The translations under genes and the position numbers were made by a program. From Halorientalis litorea (GTDB lineage: Archaea > Halobacteriota > Halobacteria > Halobacteriales > Haloarculaceae), in assembly GCF_023028225.1 (NCBI RefSeq), contig NZ_CP095482.1, positions 62,001 through 126,000 of the forward strand: 64,000 nt of DNA, given 5' to 3'. This document shows, piece by piece, positions 33,730-41,575 of the stretch. How positions within the stretch are numbered: the stretch's first letter is position 1; each line of letters begins with the position of its first letter. A model generated the notes under the pieces. That model had not been told where the DNA came from. It was given only the letters and a program-made list of their open reading frames with translations, and did not search any database.

Positions 33730-34725
33730 TCAATTCTCCGGCGAACGGTCCGACAACGACCACTTCCGTGCGAGAATGTCGACCAGCGCGTCGGCACGCC
33801 GCCAGATGCCCGCAGTTCTGGCGAGACCGGAACCGGACTTGTACAGGGGGTAGAGCAAATAAAACGACTCCCGGTCGGAAATATCGACGGCGAGCGGTGC
33901 ATCGCGGCCGTACTGTAGGAGGGGGATACACAACAGGAGTGCCGCGAGGGACCGAAGTTTCGAGAACCTGAGGGACGCCACTGCCACGGCAGCGAAGACG
34001 GTCCAGAACAGCGGTCCGCGCATCTCTGACAACGAGAAGTTCTCTGGGCTGTGTCGACACTCGACGATGTACAACGTCCCTGACTCGTACTTGCGACGGA
34101 GAACTCCTTGCAAGTCGGTCGGAAAGTTAGAGTAGACGCCCACGTCTTCGAGTGTCGTCACGTCGACGTCGAGTGCTTCGACTTGGTGCTTGGGCCCGAG
34201 GTACTTCATCTTCGGCCCGATACCGTCCACCTCCTCGGTGCCGTCCGACAGCAACCCCCGCCGCACACCCATGCAGGCCCCACCCCACCACGTCGCGCGG
34301 CCCTGTTCTTTCCCGACTTGCGAGGCTGCCGGGTGGAGCGACTGGGTGTTTGCCACGTCGATTTTCCCGTAGACGATGTCCGCACCGGCGTCGAAAGCCT
34401 CCGACAGTGCCTGTACGGTTCCCGGCTTCATGTACGAGTCGGCGTCCATTCGGACGATTCGGTCGCTCTCTGCTGCGTTGACCAACCGTTCCGAAGTGGG
34501 GAACATCCCCCGGTTCTCGTCGTTTTCGAGGACCCTCAGGGCGTCGTACTCCGATTCGAGCGACCGGAGAATCGAGCGCGTCTCGTCGGCTGACGCGTCG
34601 TCACAGACGACCATCTCGAAGGGCACGGACGCCTCCTGTTCGAGGACGGACCGGACACACTGTTCGATGTAGTCGGCCTCGTTGTAGGCGGGGACGACCA
34701 CCGACACTTGCGGCGACTCACTCAT
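33730..34725 (-). CDS. Family 2 glycosyltransferase with C-terminal membrane helices
   Basis: 331 aa. GT-A core: SVVVPAYNEADYIEQCVRSVLEQ, EMVVCDDASADETRSIL, DRIVRMDADSYMKPGTV (DxD: MDADS). A WWGGACMGVRRGLL segment follows, and one or two hydrophobic helices near residues 230-265 (GPLFWTVFAAVAVASLRF, SLAALLLCIPLL). It probably adds the modified amino sugar or a neighbouring residue to the lipid-linked glycan, given its place among the amino-sugar genes. Confidence 0.88.
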   Translation of the reverse strand: MSESPQVSVVVPAYNEADYIEQCVRSVLEQEASVPFEMVVCDDASADETRSILRSLESEYDALRVLENDENRGMFPTSERLVNAAESDRIVRMDADSYMKPGTVQALSEAFDAGADIVYGKIDVANTQSLHPAASQVGKEQGRATWWGGACMGVRRGLLSDGTEEVDGIGPKMKYLGPKHQVEALDVDVTTLEDVGVYSNFPTDLQGVLRRKYESGTLYIVECRHSPENFSLSEMRGPLFWTVFAAVAVASLRFSKLRSLAALLLCIPLLQYGRDAPLAVDISDRESFYLLYPLYKSGSGLARTAGIWRRADALVDILARKWSLSDRSPEN

Positions 34726-34783
34726 TCGGGTTCGGATGGACAGTCCCGGGGCTTCAATCCTCGGGTCCGTGACTCACGGAGTA

Positions 34784-35602
34784 CTACCGTCGGCCTCGAA
34801 GCCGGAACGCAAGCAGTTGCCCGAGCGAGGGGGGCGTGTTGACGGGGCGTTTCTCGCCGTCCCAGTCTCTGGGTTCAAGCGACCCGTCGGCCAATCCGCG
34901 GACGGAATCGACTACGAGGTCGGCCGTGATTCCGTGCTGTTTCGCACGCACGTCCGCGAGTGTGTCGCCGGGGTCGATGGCGACCGTCTCCTGTTTGACT
35001 ATCTGTCCGGCGTCGAGTTCCTCGTTCAACTTCTGGACCGTCACGCCCGCCTCGTCCTCGCCGTAGTAGAGTTCCCAGAAGCCGGCGGGGCCGCCACGGT
35101 ACTCCGGTATCTTCCCCGCGTGGACGCCGATGGAGCCGTCGGTCGGAATGTCGAAGATACGCCGTGGCAGAATGCGCGTCCCCCAGACGATGGCGAGGTC
35201 GGGGTCCATCGCCCGTATCTCGCTCGCCGCACGGTCGCTCAGCATGTCGGAGACTTCGCGGACAGGGACATCGGCGAGCGGGTCGTCGTCCGGGTCCGTG
35301 TCGCCGTCGCCATCGCTCTCGGTCGGTGAGAGCCGACTACGGACCGTCTTGGCGATGTCCCGAGCGGCGTTGAAGCCACGAACTGGGTACCCACTGCCAC
35401 GACGGCGAATCACCTTCCGCAGAAGGTCCGTGACGTACTCCGGGAGCGACCCGTGTATCATGTCTTCGACGACGACACCGGCGACGGTGATGCCGTCAGT
35501 GTCCGCCAATCGCGCCAGCGTCTCCCGCTTCCCCCCACCTACCCCTGCCTTAGAGAGGAGGACGACGCCGTACTCGTCGTCCGACTGGCCCGCACCGCTC
35601 AT
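34784..35602 (-). CDS. Formyltransferase-family protein with altered catalytic motif
   Basis: 272 aa from MSGAGQSDDE; ATG overlaps the stop of the upstream deacetylase-like gene (ATGA). Formyl_trans_N-type features: SIGVHAGKIPEYRGGPAGFWELYYGEDEAGVTVQKL and ELDAGQIV. Family consensus is N-x-H-...LPxYRG with a catalytic Asp; here His161 and Asp197 are present but the Asn position is Gly159. A Lys/Arg-rich helix and an Asp-rich linker (about 93-112) precede the core. It may N-formylate an amino sugar nucleotide using 10-formyl-THF, or the substitution may mean a different acyl donor or loss of activity. Confidence 0.78.
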   Translation of the reverse strand: MSGAGQSDDEYGVVLLSKAGVGGGKRETLARLADTDGITVAGVVVEDMIHGSLPEYVTDLLRKVIRRRGSGYPVRGFNAARDIAKTVRSRLSPTESDGDGDTDPDDDPLADVPVREVSDMLSDRAASEIRAMDPDLAIVWGTRILPRRIFDIPTDGSIGVHAGKIPEYRGGPAGFWELYYGEDEAGVTVQKLNEELDAGQIVKQETVAIDPGDTLADVRAKQHGITADLVVDSVRGLADGSLEPRDWDGEKRPVNTPPSLGQLLAFRLRGRR

Positions 35603-36435
35603 GGGTGTGTCGCTGCGTTCTCGACGACATCGTCGACCCCGTCGCCGAGTCGGTGAGTACACCGCGAAAGATACTGTTCCAGCCGTCTGTAGTCGTCGTC
35701 GAGGTCTAGGTTCTCGTTCCCGAAGACCATCGGGTGGAGGTTGAGCGTGCCGCCGAACGCCGCACTGAAGACGTGATGGTACGGTTTCAGCCGGTTGTGT
35801 TCCGCGCGGTGGATGTACGCGGGGTTGAGGACGACCGGCGTCTCTCGGAGGCCGAGGCGGCGAACGCGGAGGTACAGGGGAATCTTCGCCACGTCCTTGG
35901 CGATGGCCATCCGAATCGAGTGGTCGTGTGTGAGTCCGAGGGCTTTCAACTGTCTGGCGATATCGAGGGAGAAACTGAGGTTCCCGGCCCTGAAGTGGTC
36001 CGTATCGACCCCCGCCTCCCGGAGCATATCGTAGTCACGGCCAATCATCGTGTGGATGTCCGGACTGTCGTAGTCGGCCAGCATTCCGGCGTCGAGGTCG
36101 TTAACGTGGTCTCCCTCGAAGGCAGGATGTAACTGTGGGTGCGTGTGGACTCCGAGGTCGTGGCCCGCCGCGTCGATGTCACCGACCAGCCCTGGGTTGT
36201 ACTCACAGAATTCGCCGGTCACGAAGAAAATCGCTTTGACGTCGTGTGTCCCGAGGAGGTCGAGTAACTGCGGCAGTGCGCGCTGGTCCATCTCGTAGGA
36301 CGGCGACCCGGATTTGGGAAAGTCGGGGCCTCTGCGCCGCTCTTTCTCCGCCTGCGAGAACTCGTGGGCGCGCCAGTCCCGTTCCGTGTCGAACGTCGGG
36401 TAGATGGAGATACCGTCGGCCCAAGGCGTATTCAT
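35599..36435 (-). CDS. Polysaccharide-deacetylase-superfamily protein
   Basis: 278 aa from MNTPWADGISIYPTFDTERDW; a TATA-like tttatacc about 27 bases upstream supports this start. Motifs: PTFDTERDW (first Asp), IFFVTGEFCEYNP, GHDLGVHTHPQLHPAFEG (His cluster of motif 2), and FRAGNLSFSLDIARQLKALG. This is the long-spaced deacetylase branch acting on surface polysaccharides or sugar nucleotides. First gene of the minus-strand amino-sugar set and translationally coupled to the formyltransferase-like gene. Confidence 0.82.
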   Translation of the reverse strand: MNTPWADGISIYPTFDTERDWRAHEFSQAEKERRRGPDFPKSGSPSYEMDQRALPQLLDLLGTHDVKAIFFVTGEFCEYNPGLVGDIDAAGHDLGVHTHPQLHPAFEGDHVNDLDAGMLADYDSPDIHTMIGRDYDMLREAGVDTDHFRAGNLSFSLDIARQLKALGLTHDHSIRMAIAKDVAKIPLYLRVRRLGLRETPVVLNPAYIHRAEHNRLKPYHHVFSAAFGGTLNLHPMVFGNENLDLDDDYRRLEQYLSRCTHRLGDGVDDVVENAATHP

Positions 36436-36586
36436 TACCTTACGGGTGACGTGGCACGGGTATAAATCTTCCAACCTCTTCGCCGGACGGTGTCACGTGG
36501 CTGTGCCCACTCGGTCGGCCTTCGACGTTGCTGTCGTGCCTACCGACAACGAAAGGTATAGACCGGCTTTCCTCGAAGCGGTACGC

Positions 36587-38038
36587 ATGTCTGAGCGCCC
36601 GGACATCGTCGTCCTGATGCTGGACTCGGTGCGAGCGGACGCGCTCTCCTGTTACGCCGGCGGTGACTTGACGCCGAACATCGACGCCATCGCCGATGAC
36701 GGCCTCCTGTTCGAGAATGCGTTCGCCCCAGCGACGTGGACGGTGCCGACGCACGCGTCGCTGTTTACAGGTGCCTACCCCGGTGAACACGGTACCGACA
36801 AGGGAAACTCCTATCTCAACCCCTCGTACACGACGCTCGCCGAACGCCTCTCGGGTGCGGGGTACGAGACGGTGCTGTACTCGAACAACGTCCACCTCAC
36901 CGACGAGTTCGGGTTCACCCGCGGCTTCGACGTAGCGGAGAGCAGTCACGCCGTCTCCGACGACGAGAACGTTATCGACTGGAACGAGTTCATCGCCGGC
37001 CGAGACCACGACTCCGGCCCGCGGAAGTACCTCGAAATCCTCGGCCACGTCTGGAAGAACCGCGACAAAGACGTAGTGCAGTCGCTTCGCAACGCCTCAC
37101 AACTCAAGTACAACTACCACTTCGGCGACAACGGCGCACGGGCCACGAACCGCTTTCTTACGGACTACGAGTTCGACAGCCCCTCGTTCGTGTTCGTCAA
37201 CTACATGGAGGCCCACAATCCCTTCGAGCCGCCGGATGGGTACGGCACGGACGAGGGTTCACCGGACGTGGAAGGGTGGAAATACGACAGCGGGATGCCC
37301 GGTGCGGACCTCACCGACGAGCAGAAAGAGACGCTGAAGGAGAACTACCGCGGCGAGATAGCCTACTTGGACGAGCGAATCGGCGACGTGTACGACGAAC
37401 TCGTGGACGAGAATACGGTGTTCGTCGTCACGGCGGACCACGGCGTCGCCATCGCCGATCACGGCTACCTCTACCACGGGACAGGGCTGTACAATCCCGT
37501 GACGAAGGTGCCGCTCGTGGTCGCTGGGACCGACCGGAGTGGCCGTATCGACCACTCCGTCGGCCTCATCGGACTGTACCGGACGGTCTGCCAGCTAGCG
37601 GGCATCGACCCAGAGGAAGGCGTCGACTCCACGATACGCGGGTCGGACTGGCTCTCGGTCGATGCGAACCGAGACGTATACATGGAGCGACAGGGACAGG
37701 CGGCGGATTTCGTCGAGCAGGTCCGGGCGGTGCAGGGTAACCGCGCGGCAGCGGAAGCCGACAAGTACGAACGCGCGCTCGTCCGCGGCCGCCACAAGTA
37801 CATCAGAGAGTGGGACCCCGAAACGGAGTCGTGGGCGACAGAAGGCGGCGAACTCTACGACTACGTCGAGACACCGGACGAGTCGACGGAACTAGACGAC
37901 GAGGACGTGCGGGCGACGATGCGAGCGGCACTCGACGATGTCGCCGACTCGCTCGAACCGCGAGAGAACACTGGGGGCGTCTCTGACCTCGATTCCGACG
38001 TCGAGGACCGCCTGCAGGAACTGGGGTACATCACCTGA
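36587..38038 (+). CDS. Alkaline-phosphatase-superfamily (sulfatase-fold) enzyme with a Thr nucleophile
   Basis: 483 aa from MSERPDIVVLMLDSVRADAL; TATA-like aggtatag 27 bases upstream fits a leaderless start. Asp13 (MLDS), then FAPATWTVPTHASLFTGAYPGEHG, VVTADHGVAIADHGYLYHGTG and GGELYDYVETP. The position of the sulfatase formylglycine (CxPxR) reads T52-V-P-T-H, so it should not be a classical sulfatase; a phospho- or phosphoethanolamine-type transferase or phosphodiesterase is more likely. Ends RLQELGYIT, the same tail motif as the other two AP enzymes. It overlaps the TrmB regulator gene convergently by 8 bases. Confidence 0.84.
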   Translation: MSERPDIVVLMLDSVRADALSCYAGGDLTPNIDAIADDGLLFENAFAPATWTVPTHASLFTGAYPGEHGTDKGNSYLNPSYTTLAERLSGAGYETVLYSNNVHLTDEFGFTRGFDVAESSHAVSDDENVIDWNEFIAGRDHDSGPRKYLEILGHVWKNRDKDVVQSLRNASQLKYNYHFGDNGARATNRFLTDYEFDSPSFVFVNYMEAHNPFEPPDGYGTDEGSPDVEGWKYDSGMPGADLTDEQKETLKENYRGEIAYLDERIGDVYDELVDENTVFVVTADHGVAIADHGYLYHGTGLYNPVTKVPLVVAGTDRSGRIDHSVGLIGLYRTVCQLAGIDPEEGVDSTIRGSDWLSVDANRDVYMERQGQAADFVEQVRAVQGNRAAAEADKYERALVRGRHKYIREWDPETESWATEGGELYDYVETPDESTELDDEDVRATMRAALDDVADSLEPRENTGGVSDLDSDVEDRLQELGYIT

Positions 38039-38873
38039 CGGGGTCGCTCTCGTACTCCCACGTCAGTTGGAAGTACCGCCACAACCCGGCCACGAAGGAC
38101 CCGTTGTCGGTGATGGCTGCCTGCCGCATGTGGAGGGGCACGTCCTTCTCCTCGACGAGGAAGATGGCCCGCCCCGTCTCGTAGTCCATGCTCGGGTCGA
38201 CGACGGTGCCGCGCCACGGGAGTTTCGCCGCGCTGAACCGCAGGTCGACGGACGGATACTGTTCGGTGAGTCGGTCGACCATCCGCTCCTGTACCGGTCG
38301 GTTCTCGGCACTCAGGTGGTCGGGGTCGAGCAGCAGCACGTCTACGTCAACGCCCCGGTCCAGCGCGTCCTCGAAGGCAGGGCGGACGGCGTCGAAGTAC
38401 TCGAAGCTCTTGGTGATGACGCGGACCCGCTCTCGGGCGTCGTGGTACAGTTCCGTCGTCTCGCGCTCGCTCGGCCCGCCCACGTCGACGACGTGGAACA
38501 GTTCCTCGGTCGGCGTGATGTCCTCGCTCGCCCGCTCGAACCGGGGGCCGAACTCCGCGAGGAACTGTTCGCGGACGTCCTCCAGGTCCTGCCGGAACTG
38601 CTCGTAGTCCTGTCGGCGGTTCTGGACGGCCCTGTCGAGGATTTCTTCGGGGGCTTTCGGCTGGTACTCCTTGGGCCGGCCCGGAATCATCTTGATGTAC
38701 CCGCGGTCCGAGAGCGATTCGAGGACGCCGTAGATACGCGCCTTCGGGATGCCCGTCGCCTCCGCGAGGTTCGGGGCCGTCGTGCGCCCGAGCGTCAGCA
38801 GGTTCGTCAGTGCCGTCGCCTCGTACTCCGTCAGTCCGAGGTGGTCGAACACGTCGGGCACGTCCTCTGCCAT
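38031..38873 (-). CDS. TrmB-family transcriptional regulator
   Basis: 280 aa. N-terminal winged helix (about 10-75: LGLTEYEATALTNLLTLGRTTAPNLAEATGIPKARIYGVLESLSDRGYI), a coiled segment (VQNRRQDYEQFRQDLEDV) and a C-terminal TrmB-like ligand domain. TrmB proteins control sugar or osmolyte genes in archaea by binding sugars. Convergent with the AP-superfamily gene; its own promoter faces the small CGC gene. It is the only classical regulator inside the glycan island, so it may control island genes. Confidence 0.88.
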   Translation of the reverse strand: MAEDVPDVFDHLGLTEYEATALTNLLTLGRTTAPNLAEATGIPKARIYGVLESLSDRGYIKMIPGRPKEYQPKAPEEILDRAVQNRRQDYEQFRQDLEDVREQFLAEFGPRFERASEDITPTEELFHVVDVGGPSERETTELYHDARERVRVITKSFEYFDAVRPAFEDALDRGVDVDVLLLDPDHLSAENRPVQERMVDRLTEQYPSVDLRFSAAKLPWRGTVVDPSMDYETGRAIFLVEEKDVPLHMRQAAITDNGSFVAGLWRYFQLTWEYESDPVR

Positions 38874-38919
38874 ACCCGCAGCTATCGGTGTGGGGGTTTG
38901 TAAACGGGTGGCCTCTCCG

Positions 38920-39030
38920 GACGCGTGTCAGTCGCCGTCTGTGCCGCGGGGTGGCGCCGAGGAGACCACCAGCGGCCACGGAGGTGGCGAGGAACGTCCG
39001 TCGGCCGAACCCCGTCCGTCCGGTTCACAA
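38920..39030 (-). pseudogene. Possible Tat-signal remnant
   Basis: On the minus strand one frame reads GFGRRTFLATSVAAGGLLGA, very like a haloarchaeal twin-arginine signal peptide, but a TGA lies just before it, no start codon is available and the downstream residues are unrelated basic sequence. It may be the stump of a deleted exported protein or chance. The rest of 38874-39153 holds only the promoter of the small gene at 39154 and shows no gene. Confidence 0.25.
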
Positions 39031-39108
39031 CGTCGGTCGGTCACACCAACACGTCCGGTGTCGTGGCTGTAAGTGCTTTCGAGACTGGCAGGCGGCATTG
39101 GAAAATCT

Positions 39109-39116
39109 ATTTATAC
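39109..39116 (+). promoter_or_regulatory. TATA-like box of the 37-aa Cys-rich protein
   Basis: atttatac lies about 40 bases before the ATG at 39154, in a locally A/T-rich stretch; it implies a leader of roughly 14 bases. Confidence 0.5.
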
Positions 39117-39153
39117 GAGGAAGCCACTACAGTTACTCAGGAACCGAGTAACC

Positions 39154-39267
39154 ATGTCCGACGAACACTCTCAGGAACCCGTGGACGCGCATCTCGAAGA
39201 CGTCGAAGACGGTTGTGGGTGTGCCGAGATGTGGGAACACACCAGTGACCAGCGGGCCGACGACTGA
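39154..39267 (+). CDS. 37-aa acidic Cys-motif microprotein
   Basis: MSDEHSQEPVDAHLEDVEDG leads to a CGCAEMWEHTSDQRADD ending. The paired CGC and conserved-looking WEH suggest metal or redox binding. An upstream TATA-like box and A/T-rich promoter support expression. Function unknown; it lies just in front of the aglJ-like gene in the same direction. Confidence 0.6.
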   Translation: MSDEHSQEPVDAHLEDVEDGCGCAEMWEHTSDQRADD

Positions 39268-39344
39268 CGGCTGGCCCGAACCCCCGGTGTAATCGGACCA
39301 CGGGAACCGTACCTTTTTGCGCGCGTGGTGACCATACAGCCACG

Positions 39345-40388
39345 ATGCCCGACCGCTCGGACGTGTGTGTCCTCATTCCAACGCTCAACGAGGCCGAGAC
39401 CATCGGGTCCGTCATCGAGGACTTCACCGACCACGGCTTCGAGAACATCCTCGTCGTGGACGGCGATTCGACCGACGGAACGGCCGCTATCGCCGAGGAC
39501 CGTGGTGCGCGCGTGGTCACACAGTCCGGCCAAGGCAAGGGCCAAGCCGTCAGGGAGGCGATGGACTACGTGGACGTCCCGTACGTTCTGATGCTCGACG
39601 GCGACGCGACGTACCGGGCGGCGGACGCGGACGCGATGCTCTACCCGCTGTTCGCCGGACGGGCCGAACACGTCATCGGCGACCGGTTCGCGGACATGGA
39701 GGACGGAGCGATGAGTCGCCTCAACCGCTTCGGCAACCGCATCATCAACGGCGGGTTCCGCTGGATTCACGGCCGTGAACTCGGCGACATCCTCAGCGGC
39801 TACCGGGCGTTCACCCGGGAGTCGATGGAACGCCTCAACCTCGACGCCACCGGCTTCGGCATCGAGACGGAGTTGGCCGTCGAGTGTGTCAAACACGGCG
39901 TCCCGACCGAAGTGGTGCCGATAACCTACAAGGCGCGCCCGGACGAGTCCGAGACGAACCTCAGCCCGTTCCGGGACGGGGGTGTCATCATCCTGACGCT
40001 CTACCGGATGGCGAAGACGAACAATCCGCTGTTCTACTTCGGGAGCGTCGGGGGGTTGAGCACTCTCGCAGGCCTGTTGCTCGGGACGTACGTCGCTGTC
40101 GACTGGCTGACACGTGGCGTGTCACACGAGGTCATCGCCGTCGTCAGCACGCTCGGTATCATCTTCGGCGTCCAGCTGTTGATGTTCGGCGTCCTCTCGG
40201 ACATGATAGTGACACTCAACCGGGAACAGACCCACCGGCTCGAAGACCTCGCGGAACAACTTCACCGCGGGAACCCACCGGGAGAGGACGGCGGTCCCGG
40301 GACCGGCCCGGCACCCCACGACACTACGACAGAGCGACGCGAGCAGTCGGACCCGAGCGTGACCGCACGCGGCGACACCGAAGACTAG
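39345..40388 (+). CDS. aglJ: AglJ-like dolichol-phosphate glycosyltransferase (GT2)
   Basis: 347 aa. DPMS-like GT-A core: VLIPTLNEAETIGSVIEDF, NILVVDGDSTDGT, YVLMLDGDATYRAADADAM (DGD metal site near residue 84), GDILSGYRAFTRESMERLN and FGIETELAVECVKHG. Two C-terminal membrane helices (about 230-290) are followed by a polar tail of about 60 residues. In Haloferax, AglJ loads the first sugar on dolichol phosphate in N-glycosylation; this protein matches that layout well. It marks the right edge of the island opposite aglB. Confidence 0.88.
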   Translation: MPDRSDVCVLIPTLNEAETIGSVIEDFTDHGFENILVVDGDSTDGTAAIAEDRGARVVTQSGQGKGQAVREAMDYVDVPYVLMLDGDATYRAADADAMLYPLFAGRAEHVIGDRFADMEDGAMSRLNRFGNRIINGGFRWIHGRELGDILSGYRAFTRESMERLNLDATGFGIETELAVECVKHGVPTEVVPITYKARPDESETNLSPFRDGGVIILTLYRMAKTNNPLFYFGSVGGLSTLAGLLLGTYVAVDWLTRGVSHEVIAVVSTLGIIFGVQLLMFGVLSDMIVTLNREQTHRLEDLAEQLHRGNPPGEDGGPGTGPAPHDTTTERREQSDPSVTARGDTED

Positions 40389-40711
40389 AACGGGACCAAC
40401 GCGCGCAACTGCATGAGGATGCTGGAGGACGCCGACTCGCGCATCTCCTCGAAGATGGGGTGCAGCGTGTTCAGGAGGTCCTGTTCGGACTCGAACTGTG
40501 ACCGTCCCGCCCTGTCGATGGCCTCACCGATGGCGACGGTGTTTCCGGCGGCGTTGTAGGGGATTTCGGTCCCGCCGAGTGCGGTCACGAGTGTCTCTCT
40601 GTCCGCGGGGTACCGCACGTCCGCCTCGGAGAGACGGGCGTCCAGTGCCGCGATGCCGAACTCGATGGCATCGGGTTCGTCGTCGTCCTGTTGCGGTGGC
40701 CGAACTCCCAT
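40385..40711 (-). CDS. DUF5789-like small protein
   Basis: 108 aa from MGVRPPQQDDDEPDAIEFG. Core ADVRYPADRETLVTALGGTEIPYNAAGNTVAIGEAIDR resembles the DUF2795/DUF5789 domain of small haloarchaeal proteins, likely helical. Start is supported by a minus-strand TATA-like ggtattt about 27 bases upstream. Overlaps the end of the aglJ-like gene by 4 bases convergently and is divergent from the ribbon-helix-helix gene. Function unknown. Confidence 0.68.
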   Translation of the reverse strand: MGVRPPQQDDDEPDAIEFGIAALDARLSEADVRYPADRETLVTALGGTEIPYNAAGNTVAIGEAIDRAGRSQFESEQDLLNTLHPIFEEMRESASSSILMQLRALVPF

Positions 40712-40740
40712 CGTACTCGTGTTTCGTCTCTTGCCGGGAA

Positions 40741-40785
40741 AATACCTATCCCTTCGCGCCGGCCCTGTAGACACAATACCTATCC
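40741..40785. promoter_or_regulatory. Divergent promoter with two perfect 11-bp direct repeats
   Basis: aatacctatcc occurs at 40741-40751 and 40775-40785. Read on the minus strand the first copy provides the TATA-like ggtatt of the DUF5789-like gene; the second lies at TATA distance from the ATG at 40809. A repressor such as the adjacent RHH protein could cover both promoters. Confidence 0.5.
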
Positions 40786-40808
40786 GCCGGCCTCGCCTTG
40801 CTTGGACC

Positions 40809-41018
40809 ATGACAGATTACACGACAGTCTCGATTCCGACGGACCTCGCGGACCGCGTCGAGGACACCATCGAGGGCACGAGTTTCTCCAGTACGAGCGA
40901 CCTCGTCCGATTTCTCCTACGGAGTATCGTCATCCAACACCAACAGCGGGGCGAACTCACCGAGTCGGAGTTCGCGTCGATAGCCGAGCAACTGCAGGAC
41001 CTGGGTTATCTGGAGTAG
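40809..41018 (+). CDS. Ribbon-helix-helix (CopG-like) DNA-binding protein
   Basis: 69 aa. MTDYTTVSIPTDLADRVEDT begins a MetJ/CopG-type fold: the beta-strand TTVSIP, then helix LADRVEDTIEG, turn FSSTSDLVRFLLRSIVIQ. The size and composition suit a dimeric repressor. It sits behind perfect repeats in the divergent promoter shared with the DUF5789-like gene, suggesting autoregulation. The C-terminal LQDLGYLE resembles the AP-enzyme tails, probably by chance. Confidence 0.8.
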   Translation: MTDYTTVSIPTDLADRVEDTIEGTSFSSTSDLVRFLLRSIVIQHQQRGELTESEFASIAEQLQDLGYLE

Positions 41019-41022
41019 GGCC

Positions 41023-41436
41023 TCAGAACGAGACGGACTCCTCGGGCGGCGCGGCGTCGACCAGCGTCAGGTCCTTCCGGCGGCCGCTCCGGTCGAACGC
41101 TGCGAGGTCCGAAACCTCCCACGGCGGGACGCCGACGAACACGACTTCGTGCAGGTCGTCCGTAATGGACACCGAGAGGTCCCCCTCGGGGTGTGAGACG
41201 AACCGACCCTCGGTCTGACCGACCGGCGTCCCGAGGTCCATCCCGAACACTGCTTTCACCGAGCCACCGGCGTCCGGCAGGTAGAAGTCGCTGAACACGG
41301 GGGTATCGTCCGGGAGCGTCGTCCGGTCGAGTTCGGCCGCTCGGACCACTGAGAGCGGCACCGTCACCGTGTCGGGGTCACGCTCCGACCCGAACCGGAG
41401 CAACGTCTCGGCCAGACCGCGAGTGATGTGAACCAC
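41023..41436 (-). CDS. Conserved haloarchaeal protein of unknown function
   Basis: 137 aa from a GTG start (VVHITRGLAETLLRFGSERD); a minus-strand TATA-like gttatacc about 25 bases upstream makes this start leaderless and credible. Conserved-looking segments are VFSDFYLPDAGGSVKAVFGMDLGTPVGQTEGRFVSHP and DLHEVVFVGVPPWEVSDLAAFDRSGRR. No cofactor motif is obvious. Convergent with the ribbon-helix-helix gene; divergent from PadR. Confidence 0.65.
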   Translation of the reverse strand: MVHITRGLAETLLRFGSERDPDTVTVPLSVVRAAELDRTTLPDDTPVFSDFYLPDAGGSVKAVFGMDLGTPVGQTEGRFVSHPEGDLSVSITDDLHEVVFVGVPPWEVSDLAAFDRSGRRKDLTLVDAAPPEESVSF

Positions 41437-41575
41437 GGTCAGGTTTGGGGGCTGACTGGTATAACAGCACCGCCGTGGGCCGCCACCGAACCGGAGGAAC
41501 TGGCCGGTTATTGAGTGGCATCTACCCGAAAACGAAGGGATTCTGCCAATACTGCTATCCTTGTCAAAACACGAC

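Noticed and set aside
36587-38038. Annotation as a sulfatase
   Set aside because: The fold fits, but the formylglycine position reads Thr-Val-Pro-Thr-His instead of Cys/Ser-x-Pro-x-Arg, so sulfatase activity is not supported.
40998-41018. Ending LQDLGYLE of the ribbon-helix-helix protein as a shared tail with the AP enzymes
   Set aside because: Different fold and size and only about six matching residues; most likely chance.
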